From Frankiales bacterium (GTDB lineage Bacteria > Actinomycetota > Actinomycetes > Mycobacteriales > SCTD01), in the NCBI GenBank assembly GCA_025965755.1, contig JAOPWI010000002.1:1-5285 (forward strand): 5,285 nt of DNA, written 5' to 3'. The position numbers were made by a program, and so were the translations under genes. The notes beneath the pieces are model-generated. The model made no database searches and was not told where the DNA came from. It saw only the letters and a list, made by a program, of their open reading frames with translations. Shown here piece after piece: positions 1 through 5,285 of the stretch; within the stretch, counting starts at the first letter, position 1, and each line of letters starts with the position of its first letter.

Positions 1-152
1 CCGGCGCCCACCAGCGCCCGCGCCGGGGTGCTGGCCGAGCGCGTGGCGCGGCCGGCCTGCTCGGCGGCGAACGCGAGCATGGCCAGCGCGTAGACGACGA
101 TCGCGGCGAACAGCAGCGAGTCGCTGATGCCGGCGAGCCTCTGGACGTCCAT
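1..152 (-). CDS. ccsB: CcsB (CcsA/ResC-type) cytochrome c synthetase subunit, N-terminal part only
   Basis: This is the start of a System II heme-handling membrane protein. With ResB it forms the complex that carries heme across the membrane and attaches it to apocytochrome c. Only the first 50 codons are inside the window; the gene runs off the left edge. The visible protein begins MDVQRLAGISDSLLFAA and has one hydrophobic segment at about residues 12-30, including AIVVYALAMLAFAAEQA. That pattern is typical of the first membrane helix of actinobacterial CcsB proteins. The tryptophan-rich WWD heme-binding motif and the heme-ligand histidines of the family lie further on and cannot be checked. 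The ATG shares one base with the resB stop (TGATG). The only upstream purine run is an AGAGG about 13 bases away, so initiation probably depends on coupling to resB. Position directly after resB is the main support. Confidence 0.85.
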   Translation of the reverse strand, partial: MDVQRLAGISDSLLFAAIVVYALAMLAFAAEQAGRATRSASTPARALVGA

Positions 153-1741
153 CAGGGGGTGTCGGCCTCTCGGTCGCTGGGCGCGGGGCCGCCGGTGGCC
201 TCGCGCAGCCGGGTGCGCAGCGCGTCGAACTCGGTGGCGAAGGCGTCGGGGTCGGTGCGGGCGAGCCCACCCGCCTGCACCACGGTACGGCCGTCCGCGC
301 CGGCCGCCACGCGGACCCACGTCCGCCGGCGCCGGACGAACAGCGACAGCAGCAGGCCGAGGACCATGCCGACCGAGGCGACCAGGGCCAGCTCCTTGCC
401 CGGGTCCTGGGTGACCTGGAACGTCGCCCACTCGGTGGTGCCGGCGTAGGTGATGCTGCCGCCGCCGGGCAGCGTCCAGGTCTCCCCGAGGCGCAGCGCG
501 TGGGCGGCCTCGTCGACCTGGTCCAGCTGCCCCTTGTCGAGCTGATAGACCGACCGCGGGGTGCCGGCGTCCAGCCCCAGGTCGCCCCGGAAGCCGACCA
601 GCGTGAGCACCGGGTTGTCGGCGGCCGGATGGACCGAGGTGACCTGCCCGGTCTTCGGGTCCTGCACGGTCGTCGGGGTGAAGACGCCCTCGAAGCCGAG
701 CTGCCGCGGCTGCGCGTCGGGCACCTTCACCACGCAGGTGGACAGAAAGCGCGGGTCCTGCGGCAGGCAGGGCACCGCCTGGTCCAGGGCGACCTGGCCC
801 TTGCCGTCCTTGACCACCACGCGGGGCGCGTAGCCGTGGCCGAGCAGGTAGACCTTGGCGCCGCCGCCGGTGTCCAGCGGGTGGTTGACGCGCATGGCGT
901 ACGGGCGGGGCGCCACGTCCGGGCCGGGCGCCCACGTCACGGCGGCGTCGAAGGTCCGGGCCTTGCCGTCGTCGGTGTAGGTGGCCCGGAAGTCCTCGAG
1001 CGTGAAGTTGAACGGCGCCAGCTCGTCCGGATCGAAGCGGCGGCCCGGGGTGATGTCGTCGTAGTTGAAGACGGCGTTGGCGAAGCCGTCACCCTCCTTG
1101 ACGAGCACCGTGCCCTTGAAGCCGAACAGCCCGCCCAGGGCGATCCCGACGAGCAGCGCGACCAGGCTGACGTGGAAGAGCAGGTTGCCGGTCTCGCGCA
1201 GGTAGCCCTTCTCGGCGCTGACCTCGCTGCCGCGCGCCACCGTGCGGTAGCGGCGGCGGCGCAGCGCGGCCCGGGCGGCGTCGGCGGCCGCCTGCGGCGA
1301 GAGGTCGGTCTCCCAGGAGTCCGAGACGGGCAGCCGGACCAGGTTGCCGGGAACCTTTGGCGGCTTGGTGCGCAGCGCCCGGGCGTGCAGGCGCAGCCGC
1401 GGGACCAGGCAGCCCACCAGCGAGACGAACAGCAGCAGATAGACCGCGGCGAACCACGGCGAGGCGAAGACGTCGAACAGGCTGAGCGCGTCGAGCACCG
1501 GAGCCAGGTCCGGGTGGCGCTCGACGTACTTCTCGACCTCGACCGGGTTGAGCGCGCGCTGCGGCAGGAAGCCGCCGGGGACGGCCGCCAGCGCCAGCAG
1601 GAACAGCAGGAGCAGCGCGGTGCGCATGCTGGTCAGCTGCCGCCAGCCCCGGCGCAGCGGCACCAGCAGGGAGCGGCTGCGGACGGCCGGGCCGACCTCG
1701 GCAGGCGCCGTCGACAGGCCCTGCTCCTCGAGCAGCGTCAC
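152..1741 (-). CDS. resB: ResB (Ccs1) cytochrome c biogenesis protein
   Basis: This is the ResB/Ccs1 subunit of the System II cytochrome c synthetase. It works with CcsB at the outer face of the membrane to join heme to reduced apocytochrome c. The 529-residue protein has the family layout: a short cytoplasmic N-terminus, membrane helices at about 41-60 (after TSMR), 96-114 and 188-207, a large extracytoplasmic domain at about 210-448, a fourth helix at about 450-469, then a basic stop-transfer run (RRRR) and a cytoplasmic tail of about 55 residues. The NLLFH segment with His190 at the start of helix 3 resembles the conserved ResB pattern; a heme role for it is inference. The GTG start directly abuts the ccdA stop (TGA|GTG), with a weak GGTGG five bases upstream. 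Starting at the internal Met39 would remove the cytoplasmic N-terminus. Odd detail: two cysteines, C325 and C336, sit 11 residues apart in the outer domain and could form a disulfide. Family assignment is firm. Confidence 0.95.
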   Translation of the reverse strand: MTLLEEQGLSTAPAEVGPAVRSRSLLVPLRRGWRQLTSMRTALLLLFLLALAAVPGGFLPQRALNPVEVEKYVERHPDLAPVLDALSLFDVFASPWFAAVYLLLFVSLVGCLVPRLRLHARALRTKPPKVPGNLVRLPVSDSWETDLSPQAAADAARAALRRRRYRTVARGSEVSAEKGYLRETGNLLFHVSLVALLVGIALGGLFGFKGTVLVKEGDGFANAVFNYDDITPGRRFDPDELAPFNFTLEDFRATYTDDGKARTFDAAVTWAPGPDVAPRPYAMRVNHPLDTGGGAKVYLLGHGYAPRVVVKDGKGQVALDQAVPCLPQDPRFLSTCVVKVPDAQPRQLGFEGVFTPTTVQDPKTGQVTSVHPAADNPVLTLVGFRGDLGLDAGTPRSVYQLDKGQLDQVDEAAHALRLGETWTLPGGGSITYAGTTEWATFQVTQDPGKELALVASVGMVLGLLLSLFVRRRRTWVRVAAGADGRTVVQAGGLARTDPDAFATEFDALRTRLREATGGPAPSDREADTP

Positions 1742-2584
1742 TCAGACCACCGTCTCGAAGCCGGAGATCATGACCTGCATCTCCAGCACGATCCGGGCCC
1801 ACAGGCCCGACACGAGCAGCAGCCCGACCACGACGAGCAGGCCGCCGCCGATCCGGGTGACCAGCGCGTAGTGGCGCTTGACCACCGCGAACGCCCCCAG
1901 CGCGCGGCGCATCGCCAGCCCGGTGAGCAGGAACGGGACGCCGAGCCCCAGGCAGTACGCCGCGGTCAGCAGCGCCCCGCGGCCGGCGCTGGCCTGGGTG
2001 TAGGCGAGCGTCTGCACCGCGCCGAGCGTGGGCCCGAGGCACGGCGTCCAGCCCACGCCGAACAGCACGCCCAGCAGCGGCGCACCGGCGAGGCCGGCGG
2101 CGGGCAGGCGGTGGAAGCGCAGCTCGCGCTGCATGCCCGGGACCAGGCCGAGGAACCCCAGGCCCAGCAGCACCGTCAGCGCGCCGAGCACCCGGTCGAC
2201 GACCTCGCGGTGCTCCACCAGCCGGGCGCCGAGCCCGCCGAACAGCGCCCCGCCGGCGATGAAGACCGCGCTGAAGCCCAGCACGAACAGCGTGCTGCCC
2301 AGCAGGACCCGCCCGCGGCGCACCGTGGCCGGGGAGGGCGGCGTCGCGACGACCACCCCGCCGGCTGTCGCCAGGGCGGCGCCGGGAGCACTGGCCGGGA
2401 CCGGGCGCTGCGCCTCACCCAGCTCCGCGCCCGACAGGCCGGTCACGTACGACAGGTAGCCGGGCACCAGCGGCAGCACGCACGGCGACAGAAAGGAGAT
2501 CAGCCCGGCGGCGGCCGCCACCGGCAGGGCGAGCAGCACCGGCCCGCTCAGGACGGTGTCCACGAAGCTGTCGGCGAGCCCCAT
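1742..2584 (-). CDS. ccdA: CcdA, membrane thiol-disulfide electron transporter
   Basis: CcdA moves reducing equivalents from cytoplasmic thioredoxin across the membrane to an extracytoplasmic thioredoxin-like partner, here most likely the ResA-like protein encoded just upstream. The 280-residue product belongs to the DsbD/CcdA transmembrane family. The two redox cysteines are in the expected settings: C35 in FLSPCVLPLVPGY on the first helix and C182 in GWTPCLGP on the fourth. Six membrane segments can be read, at roughly 15-37, 95-117, 133-150, 166-190, 203-223 and 244-264. Between helices 1 and 2 lies a long Ala/Pro-rich loop (about 51-92). The ATG shares one base with the stop of the upstream gene (TGATG) and has a clear AAGGAG eight bases before it. 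The frame stays open further upstream to about 3109, but that part is an Arg/Ala-rich shadow of the neighbouring gene. The stop abuts the resB start. Confidence 0.96.
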   Translation of the reverse strand: MGLADSFVDTVLSGPVLLALPVAAAAGLISFLSPCVLPLVPGYLSYVTGLSGAELGEAQRPVPASAPGAALATAGGVVVATPPSPATVRRGRVLLGSTLFVLGFSAVFIAGGALFGGLGARLVEHREVVDRVLGALTVLLGLGFLGLVPGMQRELRFHRLPAAGLAGAPLLGVLFGVGWTPCLGPTLGAVQTLAYTQASAGRGALLTAAYCLGLGVPFLLTGLAMRRALGAFAVVKRHYALVTRIGGGLLVVVGLLLVSGLWARIVLEMQVMISGFETVV

Positions 2585-3159
2585 CAGGCCGGCTCCTTGA
2601 GGAGCACCTGGAGCGGGCCGTCGAGCTGGTTGTCGGTCACCTGGCCGATGAAGCGGCCGGCGACGCGGCCCTGCCGGTCGATGAGCAGCGTGGTGGGCGG
2701 CGTCTGGGGCGCGAGCCGGGCGAACCGGGTCAGGACGATGCCCGCCTGGTCGTACAGCGACGGGTACTCGGTCAGCTGCCGGCGCTCGAACGCCCGGGCT
2801 GCCGTGCGGTCGTCCTTGATGTTGACGCCGACGAACTGCACGCCCTCGGGCGAGCGGCGCTCGTGCACCCGGTTGAGCGCGAGCGACTCGGCCCGGCACG
2901 GCGCGCACCAGGAGGCCCAGAAGTTCACGACGACGACCTTGCCGCGCATGTCCGCGACGTCGAGCGGCTGCCCGTCCAGCGTGGTGCCCTTGATGGGCGG
3001 CGTGGGCGCGCGGTCCTGCGCCCGGAAGACGCCCTGCGGCCCGGGGTTGAGCACCTTGAGCTTCGGCGACTCGGCCCGGTCGACGTCCACGGCGTCGGTG
3101 CCGGAGCACGCCGTCAGCAGCAGCGCGCCGAGCAGGGCGGGCACGAGCCGGCGCAGCAC
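2584..3159 (-). CDS. resA: TlpA/ResA-like thiol-disulfide oxidoreductase, lipoprotein
   Basis: This is a membrane-anchored thioredoxin-fold protein. By context it should reduce the CXXCH cysteines of apocytochrome c before heme attachment, taking electrons from CcdA. The 191-residue product starts with a basic n-region (VLRRL), a hydrophobic stretch, and a lipobox LTAC with the lipidation cysteine at C18, so it is probably exported and lipid-anchored. The thioredoxin domain covers about 55-185. Its active site is WASWCAPC (C85 and C88), followed by VNIKDD at 112-117 and a TPPTT segment in which P155 is the likely cis-proline opposite the active site. The GTG start at 3159 is chosen because a good GAGAGGTG site precedes it and it yields a proper lipoprotein signal peptide. 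A further GTG at 3246 would put a charged tail before the signal. The stop overlaps the ccdA ATG. The symbol is by role; TlpA family is the safer name. It corresponds to Rv0526 of M. tuberculosis by position. Confidence 0.92.
   Translation of the reverse strand: MLRRLVPALLGALLLTACSGTDAVDVDRAESPKLKVLNPGPQGVFRAQDRAPTPPIKGTTLDGQPLDVADMRGKVVVVNFWASWCAPCRAESLALNRVHERRSPEGVQFVGVNIKDDRTAARAFERRQLTEYPSLYDQAGIVLTRFARLAPQTPPTTLLIDRQGRVAGRFIGQVTDNQLDGPLQVLLKEPA
2593..2598 (-). promoter_or_regulatory. Ribosome binding site of ccdA
   Basis: On the minus strand AAGGAG lies eight bases before the ATG at 2584, inside the last codons of the upstream lipoprotein gene. It fixes the ccdA start at MGLADSF and rules out the longer open frame. 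It is the strongest Shine-Dalgarno match in the window, so ccdA can initiate on its own as well as by coupling. Confidence 0.8.
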
Positions 3160-3280
3160 GAGGACACCTCTCGGAACACGGACGGGACCCCTCCAGTGTC
3201 GGGCACGCCGGCGCTGGGCGCCTACCCCGCCCGCCGGCCCGTCCACGACGGCCTCTCGCCCCGCCGCTCCGTCGGGGGCG
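3160..3280 (-). promoter_or_regulatory. Intergenic gap, possible internal promoter region before the cytochrome c maturation genes
   Basis: These 121 bases are the only non-overlapping gap between genes in the window, so any separate promoter for the ResA-like, ccdA, resB, ccsB unit would most likely lie here. I could not find a convincing -10/-35 pair; the sequence is too GC-rich for eye detection. Two small inverted repeats are visible. One pairs CGACGG with CCGTCG (3269-3274 with 3246-3251, 17-base loop) just after the phosphatase stop. The other is GGCGC-CCA-GCGCC on the minus strand, further downstream. Neither has a T-tract and both are short enough to be chance in this composition. The promoter role is inferred from position only. 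Confidence 0.3.
3165..3172 (-). promoter_or_regulatory. Ribosome binding site deciding the GTG start of the ResA-like gene
   Basis: The minus strand reads GAGAGGTG, with seven bases between AGAGG and the GTG at 3159. This supports a GTG start giving a lipoprotein signal of ordinary length. The valine codons at 3165 and 3177 are GTC and GTT, so they are not candidate starts. Confidence 0.7.
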
Positions 3281-3916
3281 TCAGGCTCCGAAGCCGGGAC
3301 GCCGCGAGGCCGCCCCCGCCGGCTCGCTGTAGGTGACCTTGACGAGCCGGTCGTCCTCGTCCCAGGTGAGGCTGGTCAGCGACGCGAGGCCGCACTGGCG
3401 CCGGTCGGGACGGTGCCAGAGGCGGCGCTGCTCGACGAAGCGGCGGACCGTCCAGATGGGCAGCTGGTGGCTCACGCAGACCGCCTCGTGGCCGCGGGCG
3501 GCGTCGCGGGCGGCCTGGGCGGCGCTCAGCATCCGGGACGCCACGACGAGGTACGGCTCGCCCCACGAGGGCGTGAACGGGTTGACCAGGTACGGCCAGT
3601 TGCTCGGGTGCTTCAGGGCGCCGTCACCGACCCCGAAGGTCTTGCCCACGAAGTGGTTGCTGCTCTCGATCAGCCGGTCATCGGTCGCGACCGGCAGGCC
3701 GAACACCGCACCGATCGGGACCGCGGTCTCCTGAGCGCGCTGCAGCGGGCTGGCCACGACGTGGACGACGTCGCGGCCCTGCAGCGCCTGCGCGGCGTCG
3801 CGCGCCATCCGGTGGCCGTCCTCGGACAGCCCGAAGCCGGGCAGCCGGCCGTACAGGACGCCCGCGGGGTTGGCCACCTCGCCGTGCCGCAGCAGGTGGA
3901 CGGTGGTCCTGCTCAC
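3281..3916 (-). CDS. Histidine phosphatase superfamily protein (phosphoglycerate mutase-like), substrate unknown
   Basis: This 211-residue protein belongs to the histidine phosphatase (branch 1) superfamily, which removes or transfers phosphate through a phosphohistidine intermediate. The catalytic set is complete: LLRHGE with R10 and nucleophile H11, SPLQRAQET with R60, E84 in LIESSNHF as likely proton donor, and H150 in VSHQLP. No signal peptide or membrane segment is visible, so it should be cytoplasmic. Between E84 and H150 there is a distinctive stretch rich in aromatic residues and prolines (NHFVGKTFGVGD, then HPSNWPYLVNPF), probably forming the substrate lid. The GTG start at 3916 overlaps the hemL stop by four bases (GTGA), with GGGA six bases upstream, so it is likely translated together with hemL. 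The same gene position is occupied by Rv0525 in M. tuberculosis. The substrate cannot be named; general annotations as phosphoglycerate mutase should not be trusted for this one. Confidence 0.9.
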   Translation of the reverse strand: MSRTTVHLLRHGEVANPAGVLYGRLPGFGLSEDGHRMARDAAQALQGRDVVHVVASPLQRAQETAVPIGAVFGLPVATDDRLIESSNHFVGKTFGVGDGALKHPSNWPYLVNPFTPSWGEPYLVVASRMLSAAQAARDAARGHEAVCVSHQLPIWTVRRFVEQRRLWHRPDRRQCGLASLTSLTWDEDDRLVKVTYSEPAGAASRRPGFGA

Positions 3917-5262
3917 GCCCGGTCCCGCGCGGTGGGTGGGCTCACCAGGTCGGGCGCGGGCACCTGCGCGGCTGCCTTGGCGGCCGCCGGCAACGCCTCC
4001 GCCACCCGGTCCAGGGCAGCGCTGTCGTGGCTCGCGCTGACGAACCAGGCCTCGTAGGCGCTCGGCGGCAGGTAGACGCCGTTGCTCAGCAGCGAGTGGA
4101 AGAAGGCGGTGTAGCGGGCGGTCGACTGCCGGGTGGCGGTGGCGAAGTCGACGACCTCGTGGTCGGCGAAGAAGATGCTGAACAGGCTGCCGGCCCGGTT
4201 GACCCGGTGGGCGACGCCCTCCCTGGCCAGGGCGGTGCTGGCCAGGTCGGCCACCTGCGCCGCCGTCCGGTCGACGTGGGCGTAGACCTGCGGGGTGCAC
4301 TGCTGGAGCGTGGCCAGGCCGGCGGCGACCGCCAGCGGGTTGCCCGACAGGGTGCCCGCCTGGTAGACGGGCCCGGCCGGCGCGAGGTTGGCCATGACGT
4401 CCGCCCGGCCGCCGAAGGCCGCCGCGGGCAGCCCGCCGCCCATCACCTTGCCGAAGGTGAACAGGTCGGCGTCGACGCCGTCCAGCCCGTGCCAGCCGCT
4501 GCCGGTGACGCGGAAGCCGGTCATCACCTCGTCGAGGATCAGCAGCGCGCCGTACCGCGCGCAGAGCGCCTTGAGCCCGGCGTTGAAGCCGGGCAGCGGC
4601 GCCACGACGCCCATGTTCGCCGCCGCCGCCTCGGAGATGACGCAGGCGATCTGGTCACCGTGCTCCTCGAACGCCGCCTCGACCAGCGTCAGGTCGTTGT
4701 AGGGCAGGACGATCGTGTCGGCGGCGCTCGCTCCGGTGACCCCCGGCGTGTCCGGCAGGCCGAACGTCACCAGGCCGCTGCCGGCCGCGGCCAGCAGCGC
4801 GTCGACGTGGCCGTGGTAGCAGCCGGCGAACTTGACGACCTTGCTGCGGCCGGTCGTGCCGCGGGCCAGGCGCACCGCGCTCATCGTGGCCTCGGTGCCG
4901 CTGTTGACCAGGCGGACCTGCTCGACGGGGGCCACCCGGCGCACGATCTCCTCGGCCAGCTCGACCTCGCCGGGGCTCGGCGTGCCGAAGCTGGTCCCCT
5001 TCGTGGCAGCCGTCTGCAACGCCTCCACCACCGCGGGATGCGCGTGGCCCAGGATCATCGGGCCCCACGAGCACACGAGATCGACGTACTCGCGGCCGTC
5101 GGCGTCGGTGAGGTACGGGCCGGTGCCGCTGACCATGAAGCGCGGGGTGCCGCCGACCGCGCGGAACGCCCGCACCGGGCTGTTGACGCCACCGGGGATC
5201 ACGGCCTGCCCGCGGGCGAACAGCGCCTCCGAGCGGGGGGCGTCATAGGGGTACGGGCTCAT
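3913..5262 (-). CDS. hemL: Glutamate-1-semialdehyde 2,1-aminomutase
   Basis: HemL converts glutamate-1-semialdehyde to 5-aminolevulinate, the last step of the C5 route to tetrapyrroles, in the cytoplasm with pyridoxal phosphate (PLP). The 449-residue product has the class III aminotransferase fold. Visible landmarks are the N-terminal VIPGGVNSPVRAF, the phosphate-binding SGTEA (S121-G122-T123), CYHGH near 150, LILDEVMTGF with D244 contacting the PLP ring nitrogen, GKVMGGGLP with the Schiff-base lysine K272, and GTLSGNP (T304). Length fits the family, apart from an Ala/Pro-rich tail after about residue 425. The ATG at 5262 (MSPYPYDAP) is preferred because AGGA lies eight bases upstream. An in-frame ATG at 5271 would add MGR and has only a cramped AGGCGG four bases away. 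The stop overlaps the phosphatase start. One variation is ISEAAAANMG where many HemL proteins have an EP-containing version of this motif. Promoter and upstream neighbour lie outside the window. Confidence 0.97.
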   Translation of the reverse strand: MSPYPYDAPRSEALFARGQAVIPGGVNSPVRAFRAVGGTPRFMVSGTGPYLTDADGREYVDLVCSWGPMILGHAHPAVVEALQTAATKGTSFGTPSPGEVELAEEIVRRVAPVEQVRLVNSGTEATMSAVRLARGTTGRSKVVKFAGCYHGHVDALLAAAGSGLVTFGLPDTPGVTGASAADTIVLPYNDLTLVEAAFEEHGDQIACVISEAAAANMGVVAPLPGFNAGLKALCARYGALLILDEVMTGFRVTGSGWHGLDGVDADLFTFGKVMGGGLPAAAFGGRADVMANLAPAGPVYQAGTLSGNPLAVAAGLATLQQCTPQVYAHVDRTAAQVADLASTALAREGVAHRVNRAGSLFSIFFADHEVVDFATATRQSTARYTAFFHSLLSNGVYLPPSAYEAWFVSASHDSAALDRVAEALPAAAKAAAQVPAPDLVSPPTARDRA

Positions 5263-5270
5263 ACGGCCCA

Positions 5271-5274
5271 TCCT
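5271..5274 (-). promoter_or_regulatory. Ribosome binding site favouring the hemL start at 5262
   Basis: The minus strand reads AGGA, then eight bases, then the ATG at 5262. The competing ATG at 5271 overlaps this site itself. The match is only four bases, so the choice between the two starts is a preference. Confidence 0.45.
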
Positions 5275-5285
5275 GCCGCCTGCTC

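Noticed and set aside
1089..2042. Minus-strand frame of 317 codons across the resB/ccdA junction, and other Arg/Pro-rich frames across the window
   Set aside because: They overlap well-supported genes in other frames, have shadow-like composition, and show no recognisable domain.
2585..3109. N-terminal extension of the ccdA frame upstream of 2584
   Set aside because: The extension reads as Arg/Ala/Gly-rich sequence without structure, overlaps the ResA-like gene in another frame, and the AAGGAG site fixes the start at 2584.
3160..3246. Longer form of the ResA-like protein starting from the GTG at 3246
   Set aside because: It would place about 29 charged, Arg-rich residues before the lipoprotein signal peptide, and the GTG at 3159 has a much better ribosome binding site.
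3246..3274. Inverted repeat after the phosphatase as a rho-independent terminator
   Set aside because: The stem is only six base pairs with a 17-base loop and no T-tract follows; in sequence this GC-rich such matches are expected by chance.
500..4057. Plus-strand open frame of 1185 codons running opposite four genes
   Set aside because: Over resB, ccdA and the phosphatase its codons are in exact register with the minus-strand codons, so an antisense stop needs a TTA, CTA or TCA sense codon, all rare at this GC content. The product is rich in Arg, Gln, His, Ala and Gly with no domain or membrane pattern, while the minus-strand genes are clear family members. It is a composition artefact.
3917..4300. 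N-terminal extension of the phosphatase frame into hemL
   Set aside because: The family begins a few residues before the RHG motif; the added part is low-complexity shadow of hemL. The GTG at 3916 with the GTGA overlap gives a normal length.
4591..4635. HemL motif variation ISEAAAANMG as a sign of altered function
   Set aside because: The PLP lysine, aspartate and phosphate-binding residues are all intact, and similar Ala-rich versions are likely usual in actinobacterial HemL, so no functional change is supported.

Overview
The window is very GC-rich (by eye above 70%, with nearly every third codon position G or C). It carries six genes, all on the minus strand and read from right to left. 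The composition, the GTG starts and the gene order all indicate a high-GC actinobacterium. A soil-type lineage such as the Geodermatophilaceae is possible, but that is only a guess. The order matches, from memory, the hemL to ccsA block of Mycobacterium tuberculosis (Rv0524 to Rv0529), so this is a conserved chromosomal locus and not an accessory island.

From the right end, in transcription order: hemL (glutamate-1-semialdehyde aminomutase, 5262-3913), which makes 5-aminolevulinate for tetrapyrrole synthesis; a histidine phosphatase-superfamily protein of unknown substrate (3916-3281), overlapping hemL by four bases; a 121-base gap that is the only real intergenic stretch; a TlpA/ResA-like thiol-disulfide lipoprotein (3159-2584); the membrane thiol transporter ccdA (2584-1742); resB (1741-152); and the first 50 codons of ccsB (152 to beyond position 1).

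Together, the left four genes form a System II cytochrome c maturation cluster. CcdA carries electrons from the cytoplasm across the membrane. The ResA-like lipoprotein uses them to reduce the CXXCH cysteines of apocytochrome c. The ResB-CcsB complex delivers and attaches heme. HemL supplies the first committed tetrapyrrole precursor, so the locus joins heme synthesis to heme use. Junctions inside each part overlap or abut (GTGA, TGATG, TGA|GTG, TGATG), suggesting translational coupling. The gap at 3160-3280 could hold an internal promoter for the cytochrome part.

I found no RNA gene, mobile element, CRISPR array or transfer signature, and no undescribed system. The least understood part is the phosphatase between hemL and the cytochrome genes. 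A very long plus-strand open frame (500-4057) is explained as an antisense shadow.
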